Notes: generated by a model not told the origin, from the sequence alone. A DNA stretch of 64,000 nucleotides from Hyperoplus lanceolatus (GCA_026929865.2 CM049409.1:10232952-10296951), one strand, 5' to 3'; shown: positions 17,821-36,711, counted from the stretch's first letter. Translations and numbers: made by a program.

Positions 17821-20800
17821 CCAATACATCTAAATAATATATAAAGACTTTGCATCTTTGATTTCAGTCTTGCGGAAAGTAGAAACATTGTAGCCTAATC
17901 ATATAGGCTAATATGCTTAGACTCAGTATTTGCTGCCTGCGGCTTAAGTTTCATAGTGAATCCCTCTGTCTGTCTGCGGAGCTGAAATTAAAAACCTGTG
18001 CACCTGTTATGATATAGTGAGGGCTTAATGTAATGAACCGTAAAATCTACCAGACAGAGATAAAGTCGCTATACAGGACTGCCATATTGCAAGCTTTACG
18101 TCCTCCACATATAGGTCAAGTGTAGATCTCTAAGGATTGTAGGGAGAATGGGTGGGGGGGGGGGGGGGGGCATTTATATCAATGGCTCTCTAACTCCAAC
18201 CCCACCCAGCCCCTCTCATTTCTGCACAATGGTCTCATGTACCATGCTTTCTCTCCTAAGCTCTTTAATCAATATCATCAGGAGGCCTGCCACATTGTGT
18301 GCAAACTCCTCCTTTTCTATTCTGCAATGGGCCCTTTTTCTCACTCAATCACCGCCAGGTACTTCAGTGTAGGACTATTGAGGTCTCTCTCTGAATACTC
18401 CACCCAGAGGGAATATTGTCTGACCAAAGGCCAACATCTGAGAGACCCCCGTTTCTATGGGTCAGTGTGCCCGTCTCAGACTACAAAATCACTTCAAAGA
18501 ATAAAAAAAAATATAGAAATCAAATGTGGTTCATGAGTGCTATTAATAAATGCATAACTTCAGTGGCCCCAACTAGTCTTTTTTTGATTGAGAACCCTGG
18601 AATCTCTTTCAAAGCCACTAGTGTCCCTCTCCGTTCGCTGGCCCACTTTGCAGTCTCTAAGAAGTTCTGGAAGTCTGCAATCTGGTAGAGTGCGATACAG
18701 CGGCTGCTTTTGAAGATTGGATGGTGATTAACCTTGGAGAGATTTACTGAACGAGTGCAACTCGAAGTACTAGCTGCGTCGTGTCAACTTTTACGCTGCT
18801 GATTCGAGAATCAGGTTGTAGCTAGAGTGTGTAGTCCCCGAGTCTTTGGACATCTGCGTGACATCTGAAAGACCTGGAAAAGGATGCACGACCATGTGCG
18901 ACATGCGCTCGCTAGCTCGGTTGCACATACACACTCCCCTCTCTGTTTCACTGCCATCGTGACTGGCCTGAATATTTCTTTTGATCCTGCAGCTCCTCTT
19001 CTCTCGTGTTGCCGCTTTAATAATTTATCGCCGCGCAGTCGCCGGACACACTCCATATCCGCACCAAAAGCGAGACAGACAGTGTGAGTAAAAATTTCAT
19101 TTGGCGTAATTGCATGAAAAGAAACTGCAAAACTGGTCTTTTCATCAATTATTGATGGCTGCTTACAAGCCATGCATAATGCAAGGGGGCCGTCTTTATG
19201 ACAACCATGTATTAAATATCATGTTCTTGGGGGGTCCGGGGGGAGGGGGAGTTTGAGACTGCGTGCTTTCCCGCCACAGTTAGTTGGCTTTGGTACTGAG
19301 TAAAAGCCCTGACGGACAGTATTGTAAATGAGAAGAGAGAAAGTGGGATTGACAGCGAGGGGAGGCGATGGAGAGAGATTGACAAGTAGAGATGAGATGA
19401 GATGGGGGGACACGAGGGAGGGAGGGGGTGCTAGCTGACAACGGGTTAACAGGAATCTTTATTTTTAACAACATCATCACCAGCCGCCCATCTGCTCCTG
19501 TGCTGTCAGAGTCCCTTGGGGTGTATAGGCCTATATGTGTGTGTGTGTGTGTGTGATTGTGTGTGTGTGTGAGAGAGAAAGAGAGAGAGTGAAAGTGAGA
19601 GTGAGAGAAAAGAGAGATGCAAGCAAGCCATCACAGCTCAGACCACTGATCAGCACCCAAAGGGGCGAACAAGGTTAGAGGGTTGGGGGTGGCACACAGC
19701 TATCTCTCTCTTCTAATATCCAAATGGGGTGTGACAGTAGGAGCGGAGGTGAACAGTATGTGTGTGTGAGTGTGTGTGTGTGAGAGAGAGAGAAAGATGG
19801 AGGTATAGGAGGTGGATCAATCTACAACTGCTCTCTCCTGTGTTTGGATGGGGGGATGGAAGGAGTTGGAGAGATGGTGGTCCAGATGTAATGAGAGTGA
19901 GATGTATTAGCACAGAGGTAGGGGGTTATGAAGACACAAAGAAAGAGTAACAGTGAGGAGGAGTTGCGTAGGCTACCTCCAGGGGTGGCCCACAACACAG
20001 CTCATTTTATTTATTTTTCAGGGAGAAAGGGACTAGTGTCTGGGGAAGAAGGGAACGTTTGAGAAGGGAGATGTTTGTTTTGTGGAGGAAGTGTGGGGTA
20101 TGGACTTTACATTCAAAGCACTTTTTTTTGTTTTACATAGTGGAGAGACATTAGCAAATACAGTTGCCTACAGTTAATCTCACTCTTATTTTCTTCCAGG
20201 TTTGACCAGTTTTTTCGCTCCGTGCAGCATATGTACCGCAGCCTCTCAGTTGTCTACAATCTCCACTTTTATCTGAAGTTTTGAGTGAAAATCTAATGGA
20301 ATGAAAACATCTTGTTTGGGTATTGATGTTGATGCGTTTTCTTTTTTTGTGCGACATGTAGAGCAAGCCGTTCTCGATCCTTTGCACTGACTCTGCATCT
20401 CGCATTGAAATCTCTCCCCGTTCCTTCATCCTTAAGGCATGGTATATTTGAAGGCTAATTAATCCAGAGAAACCAGTCATATACCAAAGAAGCCTCCCTA
20501 GGCCACACACACATCCTCCTATTGATCTTGAGGAACCAACAAAAGCAAAACCACGCACGGAACGAGTCAAACAAAACAAGATGCAACAAGATTTTTTTTT
20601 TTATTGAAGACAAAAAGTCAGCAAGCTCGCATCATGTAAGCTTTCTGACCTTGAAGGAGGTCAAGTGTATCAGATATTCTGCATCATGCTCGCATATGCT
20701 ATTTACAGAGTCGGCTGAAAAAGGGGAAATATTTTTAAGCATCAAAACCCTTTTTTCTTGCATTTCCTCTTCTCCCTCAGCCTTCTCCCTTCCCCCTCTC

Positions 20801-22174
20801 ACTCTCTGTTCTTAGTCTTTCCCCCTCATTTCTGATCCATTTTTTATGCATTACTCCATTACTCTCAAGTCCCATTTACAGTGCATTACCTCCTCCCGTC
20901 TTACACAAACGCACTTTGTTTTTCTCTCTCCTTTGTTCACTCACTTTGCTTCCCTCCTTTGCTCTCCTCCATTGCATTATGACACTTTTCCCCTACTTCT
21001 TCCCCTTCATAATCTCTTTGTCTCCTCTCGGGTCACGTCATCCCATGCTAAGCAATTCTCCCCCCTTGTCTTTATTTCCCATATAGTTTGTCATTCTGTG
21101 CACTTCCCACTCTCTGTCTGCAGTGCATGTCATCCTCCCTTTTAATTTGGTTATTCAAAGCAATGCCATACAATTTGGTAGTTAATATTGCCTTTGCTTT
21201 TATTACCCCAATGTACAAATGTCAGCAAATGTAATAAACAACACTGGCGGTCGGTCCTTCCAGACCTTTTATTTGTCCCATTTGAGCCCACACATGAATG
21301 CACAGACAGACAGGCCGGCGGATACTTAAGATTTGATGACGCGATAAATCACTATGTAACAAGCTGCAATATAAAGTGTAACAGACTGCAAGAGTGAGCA
21401 GTGTGTGGACTGGGGGGGCTATCCAGATCAGATAACTTTGATGACATTGTCTTCTGCAAGTTCTTTACAGTACAGGGGGCATGTAGGGGTTCATGGATGT
21501 ATTTTATGTCAAAGGTAGTTCTCTTTGATTGTGGGACACAGCTGGCGGGAGCCCATTTTCATTGCTGCAAAACAAAAGAGAAATTATTTTGGTTTGGAAT
21601 AGCCTATGATATAAGTGACTTGACCTTGAAAACACATGTTTTAGCCAACTCATTAAAACACATTTACTGTTACATTTCTATTATTGTTAATTGTTGTCTT
21701 AAGTTGGCAGTTCATTTTAGTAATATGAAATATGAACTATTTTTAAAAGCAAAAAATGTAAATAAAGATTTAAATATTTTTTGGAATTTAAATACAATTG
21801 AATTTGTAGCAATTGTTACATTGTCACATTACACCATCTAAATGTATGTGGTCAATATACAGTCAATATTCAGTTATGCATTTATATTAAAATTGTTCAA
21901 TTTCCGCCAGCTAAATTTTGATTTAAAATCTTGAAGTTATGTCAAAAAGTCTGGTTGCTTGTGTGTTCAGATCTGGATATCCTGATCTGAAATCTTCGTG
22001 TCTGATTAGACAAATTCCAAACCTATTCAAGATAAGATAGTCTGATCTGAACCCACCAAGAACAACCAATCAAGTCTGAATCATCGTACTCAACAGGAAG
22101 AGAACTACAAATCCTGAGACAGCTGAGTGTCGTCCAGGGAGTACTTTGTAAGGTCTGTATGTTATCAGGTTTAA
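17821..22174. other. Gene-free region downstream of the sparc-like gene
   Basis: No exon recognised. Contains a run of 17 G near 18154-18170, G/A-biased DNA over about 19220-20100, a strongly C/T-biased block at about 20757-21130, and AT-rich DNA from 21600 on. ORFs here lack family resemblance and codon bias. Confidence 0.5.
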
Positions 22175-22180
22175 TTTATT
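22175..22180 (-). terminator. Candidate poly(A) signal of the sparc-like gene
   Basis: AATAAA on the minus strand about 350 nt after the sparc-like stop codon. Motif only. Confidence 0.35.
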
Positions 22181-22527
22181 TAATTAATTTTCCTCTAATA
22201 TGCCTCACATATTGTAAGTCCAAAATGTTATGGACATGTACAACCAAATGGCCCCTTTAAGGAGTTTAGTTATCATTCAGAAAATTATTTTTAGGTGTTT
22301 GACATTTTGGACCTAATTTTGGACTTAAATGTGATGCAATTGTAGGGGGAATGATTATTCAAGAAAATTTAAAAAATCTTGAATATTCTTCAACTGCATA
22401 ATCACTTACAAATTGACACATTTTAAAACTGTTAGGTAAAAGTAGCTGTAAGTAATCTATTACCTTCATAAACATCTAGGCTACTGTATCTGTGAGGAAG
22501 TGGAGAAACATTGGGCAAAAGTTGTGA

Positions 22528-26993
<4,466 letters not shown>

Positions 26994-28070
26994 AGTTGAA
27001 ACTTCCAGTGGACTACGAGGCAACATCTTTAAAATGTTCCTGCAGGAGGAATATACTGGACTAATGCCTTCTGCTTTCTCTGTAACGTGAGTCAAAATAA
27101 AAAAGCATGCATATTCGTGTCTATTTCAAGCAGCATCGTTCCTTTACCTTTACAATTTCTTCATATCAATTACATCTGAGGTAAAAAACCTAAATAACAC
27201 TGAGGGACTATCAGTTTACCCAGATCATGCTTTGCTAGAGTTAGATGTCTTTTTTTAAAATCCACATTGGTGTTATTTTACCGTCAATTACTCTTTTTGA
27301 AGTCCTTCCGATAATGTAGCAGGAAACAATGCGGCTCATTGAGTCCCATGAAAACAATAATTCTCCATCACAGAGGAAACAGAGGGTTGAATTACACTGA
27401 GAGGGCATTCGGCTTTCATTTGAGGAAGTTATTATAGTCTAACAAGTCCTTTACTACCCCATTGGCTGCATAGACAAGAAAGGAAAAACGTCTTACCAGA
27501 TTGTCTGTCACTCCTCTCTCCTGTTATTCCCTTGTTAGTGTTCTCCTTCTATTCCTTGATGCTTGATACCTTTTTCTCTCAGTCCCACCGGCGCCAGAGA
27601 GGAGTGTATTCTTTTTACAGCTTTCTTCAGCAGTCTTTACTTTTTTCTTTTTCATTTGATCCATCTATTTTTTTTTAACATTCTTGCCTCATCTAACCCC
27701 TCCTCCCTGCTTTCCCCACTGTCTGCCTGACTTTCTTCCCTTGAGATTGGCTCCTTCTTGATTGCAGCTGTGTGCACAGGTATCTGAACTCAGTTCAATG
27801 TTGCTGAGAGGGAATATGGGTATAAAAAGTACACAAAAGATGTAGGCCTAATTGATAGTGACAGTAAAAGTGGGAGAGAAAGAGAGGAGAGATGAGTCTT
27901 TTAAGGATGTGGAGTGGTTTTCAATGAAGTTTGCACATGGTCCACTAAAGAGATCTGTATACGAGTGGGAGAGAATATATGTTCACACTGATATCTCTCT
28001 CAATTTCTCACATTCAAACTACCTTTGTAATTCAGACACACACATATGCAAACAGACACGCAAACAAGTC
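26994..28070. other. Sparc-like upstream region
   Basis: Probably contains the sparc-like 5'UTR and promoter, but no minus-strand TATA box or start site could be fixed. Includes C/T-rich DNA around 27500-27740. Confidence 0.4.
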
Positions 28071-28768
28071 TATGACGGGCAAAAACACCTCTGAAAATAT
28101 TATCTGTCAGGGGAAATAATATGGAAAAGGCTGCTCTCTGGTCGGTGTGGTGGTGAATAACAGTTTAACTAGGCTATATGACTGGCACAGTTTTTTTCCG
28201 GGCTCATAGATAAAACTACAGATAACATTTTAATCTGTCAGTCTGTTATTGTTTTTACAGTTTTCTTCTTGACTCAGTCTCTTCTTAAAATATGTAGGCC
28301 TAATGAAACCACGCCATGAACATTTTCCCAGAGTAAGCTCTTCTTAGGCTACGAAATAAGCTTTGCATATTAAATTGAGAAGAAAACACAACACCAAACA
28401 TGAACAAGTAAAACATTAAAAAATCTTAAATGAAAATATATCCTTATTCTTAAATCAGTTTAGACTATTAGTAAGCTAAAATAGCATGTTTCTTAGTTCA
28501 GCAGAGTGCTGACCCTCTGGCCCTGTGTAGGCCTACAGATATGTGTTGCTAATTTGTTTGGGGACATAGCCCACCAACTCACAATGATATCAGCCTTCAG
28601 GCAGGTCCTGCGTATTATTATTTTTTCACCGGACTTCACTACCTGTCCTCTGTAGGTCCCTTGCTCACTGTTGAGTAGTAGTAGGCTAATAGTTAAGGCC
28701 CTCTTTGGGAAGATATCTCATATCATCGTAGGTAGGTTAAATAACCATAACGGGATGAATTTAGCCAG
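28071..28768. repeat. Tandem duplication, first copy
   Basis: Starts TATGACGGGCAAAAACACCT; the same segment restarts 700 bp later with small substitutions and indels. No ORF with coding character. Confidence 0.93.
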
Positions 28769-28770
28769 TG

Positions 28771-29488
28771 TATGACGGGCAAAGACACCTCTGAAAATAT
28801 CATCTGTCAAGGGAAATAATATGGAAAAGGCTGCTCTCTGGTGGTTGTGGTGGTGAATAACAGTTTAACTATACTGGCACAATTTTTTTCCGCGCTCATA
28901 ATTAAAACTAAAGCATTTTAAATTAAGCAAGTTATCTGTCAGTCTGTTATTGTTTTTACAGTTTTCTTCTTGACTCAGTCTCTTCTTAAAATATGTAGGC
29001 CTAATGAAACCACGCCATGAACATTTTCTCAGAGTAAGCTCTTCTTAGGCTACGAAATAAGCTTTGCATATTAAATTGAGAAGAAAACACAACACAAAAC
29101 ATGAACAAGTAAAACATTTAAAATTCTTAAATTAAATATATCCTTATCCTTAAATGAATTTAGACTATTAGTAAGCTAAAATAGCATGTTTGTTAGTTCA
29201 GCAGAGTGCTCACCCTCTGTAGGCCTACAGATAGGTAGTCCTATGTGTGTTGCTAATTTGTTTGGGGATATAGCCATAGCCCACCAACTCACAATGATAT
29301 CAGCCTACAGGCAGGTCCTGCGTATTATTATTATTTTTTCACCTGACTTACCTGTCCTCTGTAGGTCCCTTACTCACTGTTGATATTATAGTAGCCTAGT
29401 AGTAGTCTAATAGTTAAGGCCCTCTGTGGGAAGATATCTCATATCATCGTAGGCAGGTTAAATAACCATAACAGGATGAATTTAGCCA
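28771..29488. repeat. Tandem duplication, second copy
   Basis: Direct repeat of 28071-28768, ending ATAACAGGATGAATTTAGCC. The offset grows from 700 to about 721 bp because of small insertions. High similarity implies a recent event. Confidence 0.93.
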
Positions 29489-29639
29489 ACTTAGGTAGCA
29501 TGCTTTCATGCCACGAAAAATAAAAATATGTATTAAATAGCCTACAAAATCGGAAGGTGTTACCCAAACTAACACTCTATTAGCTCTACAAATTGCTAAT
29601 TTTAAACACAAGGAAATAATAACTTAGGACCTATGGGTG

Positions 29640-30557
29640 AAGTGTGACGAGGATAACGTTCCTATCGCGCACGTGCATAGAGCTACAACAACTCTCTGCA
29701 CACACGCTCATTACAGTTTGACGTCACATCAACGGGTCAAGCTAGTTTCTCTTCAGTGAACGGAGCTATTGAAAAGTGCAAAATTAATACTTTACATTCA
29801 GAAAATAACGAACAAACTGCTGACAAACACACTTGAAAACTGTTCACAGACGTAGGAAAAGTGGCATTTTGAGATAAGCACGCGCTGTCACCCTTTGAGA
29901 CCCAGTTGACATTCCCACCACAACACGCTCCGCCCAGCTGGAAGCGCGAGGACGATGTCGGGATGATAAACTGCTTTGGGAAAGTCAGGCTGTTCCGTGT
30001 GGTCGCTTTTTGTGGTGGTTAGTTTGTTTACAAGGCTGGGGACTGGATTTGTATGAGGATTTCACATCGCGTACATGGCCGGGTTTTGTTTACGTTCACC
30101 CGTCGCTTCACGGACAGTCTTGTTCAGTGAGTAATTCTCGGTTATCTTCATCAATTGGTCGGTGTTGACAGTTCCAATAACGGCTCAGTGATAAAGCTTC
30201 GGGCTCTGAACGCTACTTTAACATTAAAGTGGAAGTACCCTACTAGCCTACATGGAAATGGGAGAAAATCCCAACATTTTGAGTGCTTACTTCACAGGCA
30301 GATCCTCATCGTACAGGACTCGGTGTAGTTTATTTTAGTTGACAAATGATTTATATTATTAGCGTAAAGCCTTTCATTGAACTTGTGTAGCCTAATGACT
30401 GCTGGCTATTGGGCTAGCTGTGGAAAAACTACCTCTAGGCCACTTGGCCGCTCACTTTACAACATATTGTTATCCGCAACATGAAAATGAACAAGAGGAC
30501 TGTTTGCTGACCCTTCGATGAAGGTGCAGCCTACATGGTTTTAACGTCATAATTCAG
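29640..30557 (+). promoter_or_regulatory. ccser2: Putative ccser2 promoter and noncoding exon 1
   Basis: CpG and GC content rise here relative to neighbours. Motifs include an E-box GCACGTGC (29669-29676) and a perfect CRE TGACGTCA (29719-29726). Two plus-strand donors fit a 5'UTR exon: TTCA|GTGAGT after 30126 and TTCAG|GTAAGT after 30557. Either could splice to the acceptor at 46668. Position and strand fit ccser2; without transcript data the start site is unknown. Confidence 0.45.
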
Positions 30558-31394
30558 GTAAGTGCTTATGTTACATATCAGTTCATACAAGTCCTAACAC
30601 TGAAAGTTACTATGTTTTGATGCCTTTACATAGTTAGGTTACCCTTATTTATCCTCGTGGGTTGTGTGGGTAGCATACAGTAGCCAAAGCGTATAGGTAG
30701 TGTTCTAAACTGTTGTAGAGCTTTTGATCAGTTATCCGGATAAGATTTCTTTATCATTTATGTGAGTCAGAAGAGGCCATGTTTTCAACGCCACAAGCTC
30801 ATCCCCCACTGGTCATTACACGCCCTGGAAGGATTCACTGTACCATGAATTAGGATAGCCTTTTATGTAATAAGCATATGAAAACCAACTTGTTATATAA
30901 CCAATGATTACTAACAGAAATTGTGCTCACAGGCCTTATTACGTTTTTATAAAAACTCAGAGTTTTTCTGCTTGCCAGGTGACCCACATTTATGGCTAGT
31001 TAATACATGATGAAGTGAACTTTTTTCAGATACACAGCTGAATGTGTGTTCTTCATGCACATGTCAGGATTAAAGGGTTGCTAAAGATGACTCAAGAGCC
31101 CTCCTCAGACAGGAGTTTGAATTTAACCAGGGTTTCTATACCATGCAGTGCAGCCTTACATATTCATATTTTTATACCACAACTGAAGTTGCTGTCAGTC
31201 AAGTCTCATAACCATGTGTGCATGTGTGCACGCACCATTTTAGGCGATGATCTATTACAGCCCAGACAGTGCAAAGCACCATGGCATCGACATGCCACTG
31301 CACATAGGATAAGGCATGACTGATTGGCCTTATAGTGTAAGTGAGATGGACACTCCTCGTGGTTTTCAAGTGTTTGGGTGGGGTTGCATTTGAA

Positions 31395-31503
<109 letters not shown>

Positions 31504-33125
31504 TGCAAAATCCATGTGTGTGTTCCTTGGCACCTGTTAGAATAGGTCGTGGAGCGCCACCTTGGCTGTTTACAATCTGATTCCCCCCAACAACAGCTGA
31601 ATGTATCCGCTGTGGCCTGCCTGCAGAAGACCCCCCAAATTGCAGTTCAATATGTGAGGGGTTTTCCAGACTGTGTTAACGTTGTCTGCCTGCCTTCATT
31701 TATTCCCTAACCGCCAGTGTCAGTGTTGTATATCTAACTATGTGTAAAATTACATTACCATGTGCATAGTTGTCATTCCAAGACATAGTCATGCCCCATA
31801 GGGGCAACCTTGAGGCATAGAGATAAGATGTTACGGGCATGCATGGTGGTAAAAGTGACTACTTACAGCACAGTGTATTGAGTCGTTGTATGACTGCAGA
31901 CTGAAGGAGTATGTGAGTGCAAGGTGAGAGTTTAACAACTTTAAGATTGTCTACATGCGCTTTCTGTAATCATCCTTTCACTTGTAGGCCTTACTGTAGG
32001 TTTTTACTGTAGGTTGTTGTCAATTCCTTATCTCATCTCATTTATTGTAACATGGCGTTTCTCTTTAATTCTCCTCTGGTTTTTCTTTGTTTGCACTGAC
32101 TCACTCCCCCCACTAAATCTACTGTAGTTCAAAATCAATAATGGACCTAATAGCTGAGTATTTAAAAAGCCCAGCGATGAGGTCATTCAGGATAATGTAT
32201 TGTGGATAATATGGTCTTGGGCATGTTTTGTGTTGTGTTTTTCTCCTCAGAGCTTATAGAGACTAGGTTTGACTTTGACTTTTCTCTGATCCTCCTTGCC
32301 CTCTACCCTCACTGTATGGGGCCTATCATTATAGCTATACTTAGCCATGCTTATCAGTTCTGTCATTCCTCTTAGTAAGAAGAACACAGATGTTTAAGTG
32401 CTTGGAATAACTCACCATTTGTAGCAGAGTGTACACAGGACCTCCGTTGCAAAGACAGGCTAAGAAATGCACATGTGCTTGGGGCAAAATTGCCCATCAA
32501 AGATCAGAAAATGCCCTTGGAATACTTAAAAATGGTGAGCAATTTTTTTTTTGTTTAGGAGTGCTTGCATGTTACCTGTCAAATTTTCAAATTTCATTTG
32601 TTTTCGTGTGAACGCTTTACACATTTTATTGATAATTTTTATCTAGAGTGATTTATTTTCAATAGCCTAATTTTTTAAAAATACAATTACAAAAAAAATA
32701 ACGTTTTTGTAGTTCGTATAGAACATAGCGTATCTTTTTTTGTACTTTTAATAAAAGCAATACCATTATATGGTCTTATCAGTGTATAATCCCTGTTCTT
32801 ATGCTCCAGATAATGTGTTTGCACAGGTGCCGTAATGAACACAATGCAGGGTGGTAGCAGCAGATGTTTGTCATAAATGGTCTCACAATTGCACTTATAG
32901 TCAAGAAGACACAATGAGCTGTTGCTGAACTGTCGGAAATCTTCGACTCAACATGGAATAGGCCTGTTTGGCAGCTGGCCTTTTGACTTTTTAGAACACG
33001 TGAGATAATTTGCATACGAGTCATATTTATTGCCATTGCTGTCATTATTTTTATATTGACAGTATGCTAAATTATGTTTTACAAGGCATGCTTTTTCTTT
33101 AATAGGAGTATAGAAGCATAGTATA

Positions 33126-34071
33126 GGGGAGAACGGGGTAAGTAGGCACACTTTTTACTCTAGTGAGAATTGCTCATCACCAAAACATCTGTCAATAGCC
33201 ATTCCTACATTAAATTGAAGCTTAAGGTGTTGGCTAGAAATGTGTGTCTCTCTTTTTTTCCAACTTATTGTAATGAAGAAGTAATTTACCATCAAAGACA
33301 CTCTGACACATTGTGACAACCAACCCCATCAAGGGGTCGGTTGTCACACACTATGGGGTTGTTTGTCACAATGTTATCTTAATGGGAAAAATCTTAAAAA
33401 GAAGGCAATGAGGCAGAACCAAATTTGAATGTTTAATTGCATTGTCAAGTTGACAAATAGGCCTACATAACTTACTGTAGCCTTGGCAGCTGGTCTAGTT
33501 TGGGATGCACTGGGTTGTTTTGATTTTGTTGCCCTTTTTTCTTTTGCTTGCTAGCTGCCTTTTCCTGCTCTATTCTTTCCTTCTCTGGGGTGTCAGTGAG
33601 GATACAGCTTGACAATTTATTTCGTTATTGGGTTCCTTTTCTGGCTGCAGCCTTGAGATAACATGTGACAACCAACCCCCCAAAAAATTTGACGACCAAC
33701 CCCAACTTGAATTTCTTGCTAGCATCAAGGCCAACAACCATCTGACAAATAATTAGCTTGCTAACCACAATCTAAACTATAGTTTACCCTTCACACTTTC
33801 TGAGGGTAACAAGTGTTTTGTTATAAACCCATTGTGTAAAAGCCTAGAAGAAAAATACTGAGAAGCAAAATATTTTGAATTTGACATGAAAAACACAAAA
33901 CATCCTCTCACCTGAAATGCAGCAGTCTAACTCCAAGGAAGTCTATGTATGTGACCTCTGATCCCAATTCTGGACCTTTTTTATATCAACATTTCAGAGC
34001 TAGCGCGCTCTGGTGGCGAGATATAACGAATGTGACATCCAACCCATGTGACAAATTACCCCGTTCTCCCC
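33126..34071. mobile_element. TA-flanked TIR element, copy 2
   Basis: Perfect 16-bp terminal inverted repeats, GGGGAGAACGGGGTAA, bounded by TA on both sides. Contains repeated GTGACAACCAACCCC words, including a near-perfect hairpin at 33312-33348. Same family as 8575-9686. No transposase frame. Confidence 0.82.
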
Positions 34072-35995
34072 TATTCAGTATAGATTTAGCAGGTTGCAGG
34101 GCCACATGCCTTAACATCTTTACATCCAATGCACTAATCTTTCCAGGCTTTTGAGTCATGTGATATTATATAGTATGTGCTTTGGATCAGAACAGCTAAA
34201 TATGTTGGAGACTGAAAGCTTTGTTTTGAGGGTGAAATTTTGCTTTTAACTTATCTGCACAAACACTGCTCAGTCATGCTAATGCTAAACCATCTACGAA
34301 CTGTGTGAATGACTTTGTTATTGTACTATTGTACCAGTTTTATTTGGTGCATCGCCTTTTTTTAGTCACTCAATACTGCCAATCATCACCACAGTAAAAA
34401 TTCCTTTGCGCCAAGGATAACACAAGAGTTTTTTCTTGTGACATACACCTTTGAAGTTTAAGCTCTTGATCTGATGGCTGAGGTGTTGTGAGACCGTAGT
34501 GACATTTAACTCATTACCAATGTTCAAAAAGCAAAAACAAATGCTGTCCCAAATGTCAGTCTATGCGCTCACCTGCACAGACTTGACGTTGGCATTCAAA
34601 TTCTGTGTTAGCATGCTGAACTCCACTATCTGAAATGACTTAACCACTTCATTGTGTTGTGGTATCTTTCTGAGTTCAAGGGAATTTACACGGCAGGTGT
34701 ATATCAAGCCACAACCAAAAGTCAGTTTATCCCAGAAGACTCCTGAAGGGAAAAGAAAGGTTGCTCTATTGTGTCACACACTCGTTTGAATAGGATCCTG
34801 TGCAGTTTCATCGGTTGACTGAATTGCTCCAAACCCTGTGAAAGATTGCACACAAAGGCATGGCACTTGATAGATGGTAACCACCAACTGTGGCCTTATT
34901 TGATGTGAGGAGGCCTTGTTCTCCCTAGTAAATGGGGAGTTCTTCTTCTAATGTTCTGCCTAACAAAATAGTAGAGATTGGAGGGGAGCGTTTAGAGACA
35001 CAGCCCGATGTGGAGAGGAATTAGGGACAGGAAAAAAGGGAAGTTGGGCAGAGAGGAAGTTGACCTAATAAGAGTGTATTGTCCATTCACAGAGGATAAA
35101 TCCATTGGGAACATTGCATAGACTTAAGTTTTATATTTAGGGCCTTAACCAAGACTGTGTCATGGGATGCATCAGGAGAATTTTCAAACAGCCACATATC
35201 TCACTTCTCATGACTGGCCTGTGTTTTGCATTTTTAACATGTGTCAATAAGGCTCGAGTCAGAGTTAGCATCAAAATAAATTTCCCATGACTGCATAGCG
35301 GCTAGATAAGCTGGAGATGTTTCAAATGAATTTGATACAGCAGAGGAAAAGTGATGTAATTGTTCGGTTATCAAAGAACAGCTTTGGTTGAAGGGAGCTG
35401 GCTGCTGCAAAGCCCATGTACTCGTAAAGTCCTAATTTCTGTGGTAAAGTTTGTGGTTGTGTTCTTGAGTCATGTGAAAGCACTACTCATAAAAGATTTA
35501 TCTTTTACTCCAGGGGCCTTAACAGCAGTGGCTAAAATCCTATACATGTGCCTTTACTTTTCATAATAAAAAGTGTGTGTGTGCACTTTGGTCAAACACG
35601 ATAATGTGCTTTGTAAAAAGTGTGTCATGCTTTCACGGTTCATTTGGCAACAATTCACTTAAAGCTTTGATGCAGACATATCGTGTGTGACATCTACAGA
35701 TAAATTAACTGTACAATCTTAATAACATATCATAAAATGTGCTTTTCCAACAGCGTGACTTATTTCCTTTGTGCTCCCGAAACACGTTCAACTAATGAAG
35801 CAAATTTTATCTGATGCTCTGCTATGAATCATGGGCTGTTGATACAAATTTAGTCAAGTGTCACAGTTTTCCTGTGTCGCTTCGTGCAGCCACACACTAT
35901 CACACTGCTGCTTACTCACTTCTCCCACGCCTTGTTTGACCTGCCTTTTTTTCAAGCTGTCCACCAGATGCCCTCTGATTTTTCCACCTGTAAAA

Positions 35996-36711
35996 TAGGG
36001 GTGGGAAAAAAAATCTATTTTCCGATTAACATCGATTCTCTCTCGAACGATTCTGAATCGATTCAGAAAAGTTAATAATCGATTCTTTTTTTTTTTTTTT
36101 TGTAAATACTAATACTTCCTGCGCCATTGCGCATGCACACCACATATGTGCGAGTTGTTTCCAAAGTGGCTTCAAAAGGGCTGAGAGCAGCAAACCCATG
36201 ACCTGCACCGGCTTTATCTATGTTTATGTTTTTGTATGAGAGCTGAATTCCAAGCCATACTTTTTGTACAGTGTTGAAATGACATAGAAAATAATAGATA
36301 ATAGAATAGAAATCCTATAGAAACATGATTTACGAGATTAGAAATAAAATAAAACTGAATCGGTTTAGTTTTTACATACTTCCATATTGTGTTGAAATGC
36401 AAGCTGCATTGATTATTGCACTGTTCATAGAAAGTCATATTTGTGACAAGAAAAGCTTTTCTCTTAAAACAATATTAGAGAAGGTAATTCATCTGTTGAT
36501 TGTCTTTAATGATCATCACATAAGTAGGAAGTGATTAGCAAACTCTGAGTAGCAAACTCAGATGTGCATATAAATATATTTTTGAAATTCACACATGGGT
36601 ATGTACATAAAAAATGTTTTGCATTGAGATGCATTGAAAATCGATTTTGAATCGAATCGTTGACCTCTGAATCGGATCGAATCGTGAGGTGCCAAGAGAT
36701 CCCCACCCCTA
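35996..36711. mobile_element. hAT-like non-autonomous element
   Basis: Ends TAGGGGTGGG and CCCACCCCTA, flanked by the 8-bp duplication CTGTAAAA (35988-35995 and 36712-36719). Both ends are rich in AATCGATTC-type words. No transposase frame. Confidence 0.9.

Noticed and set aside
21401..21841. 146-codon plus-strand ORF
   Set aside because: AT-rich, no recognisable domain, no splice context.
27819..27829. TATA-box-like GTATAAAAAG on the plus strand
   Set aside because: No plus-strand exon follows nearby and the adjacent gene is on the minus strand; left as a chance motif.
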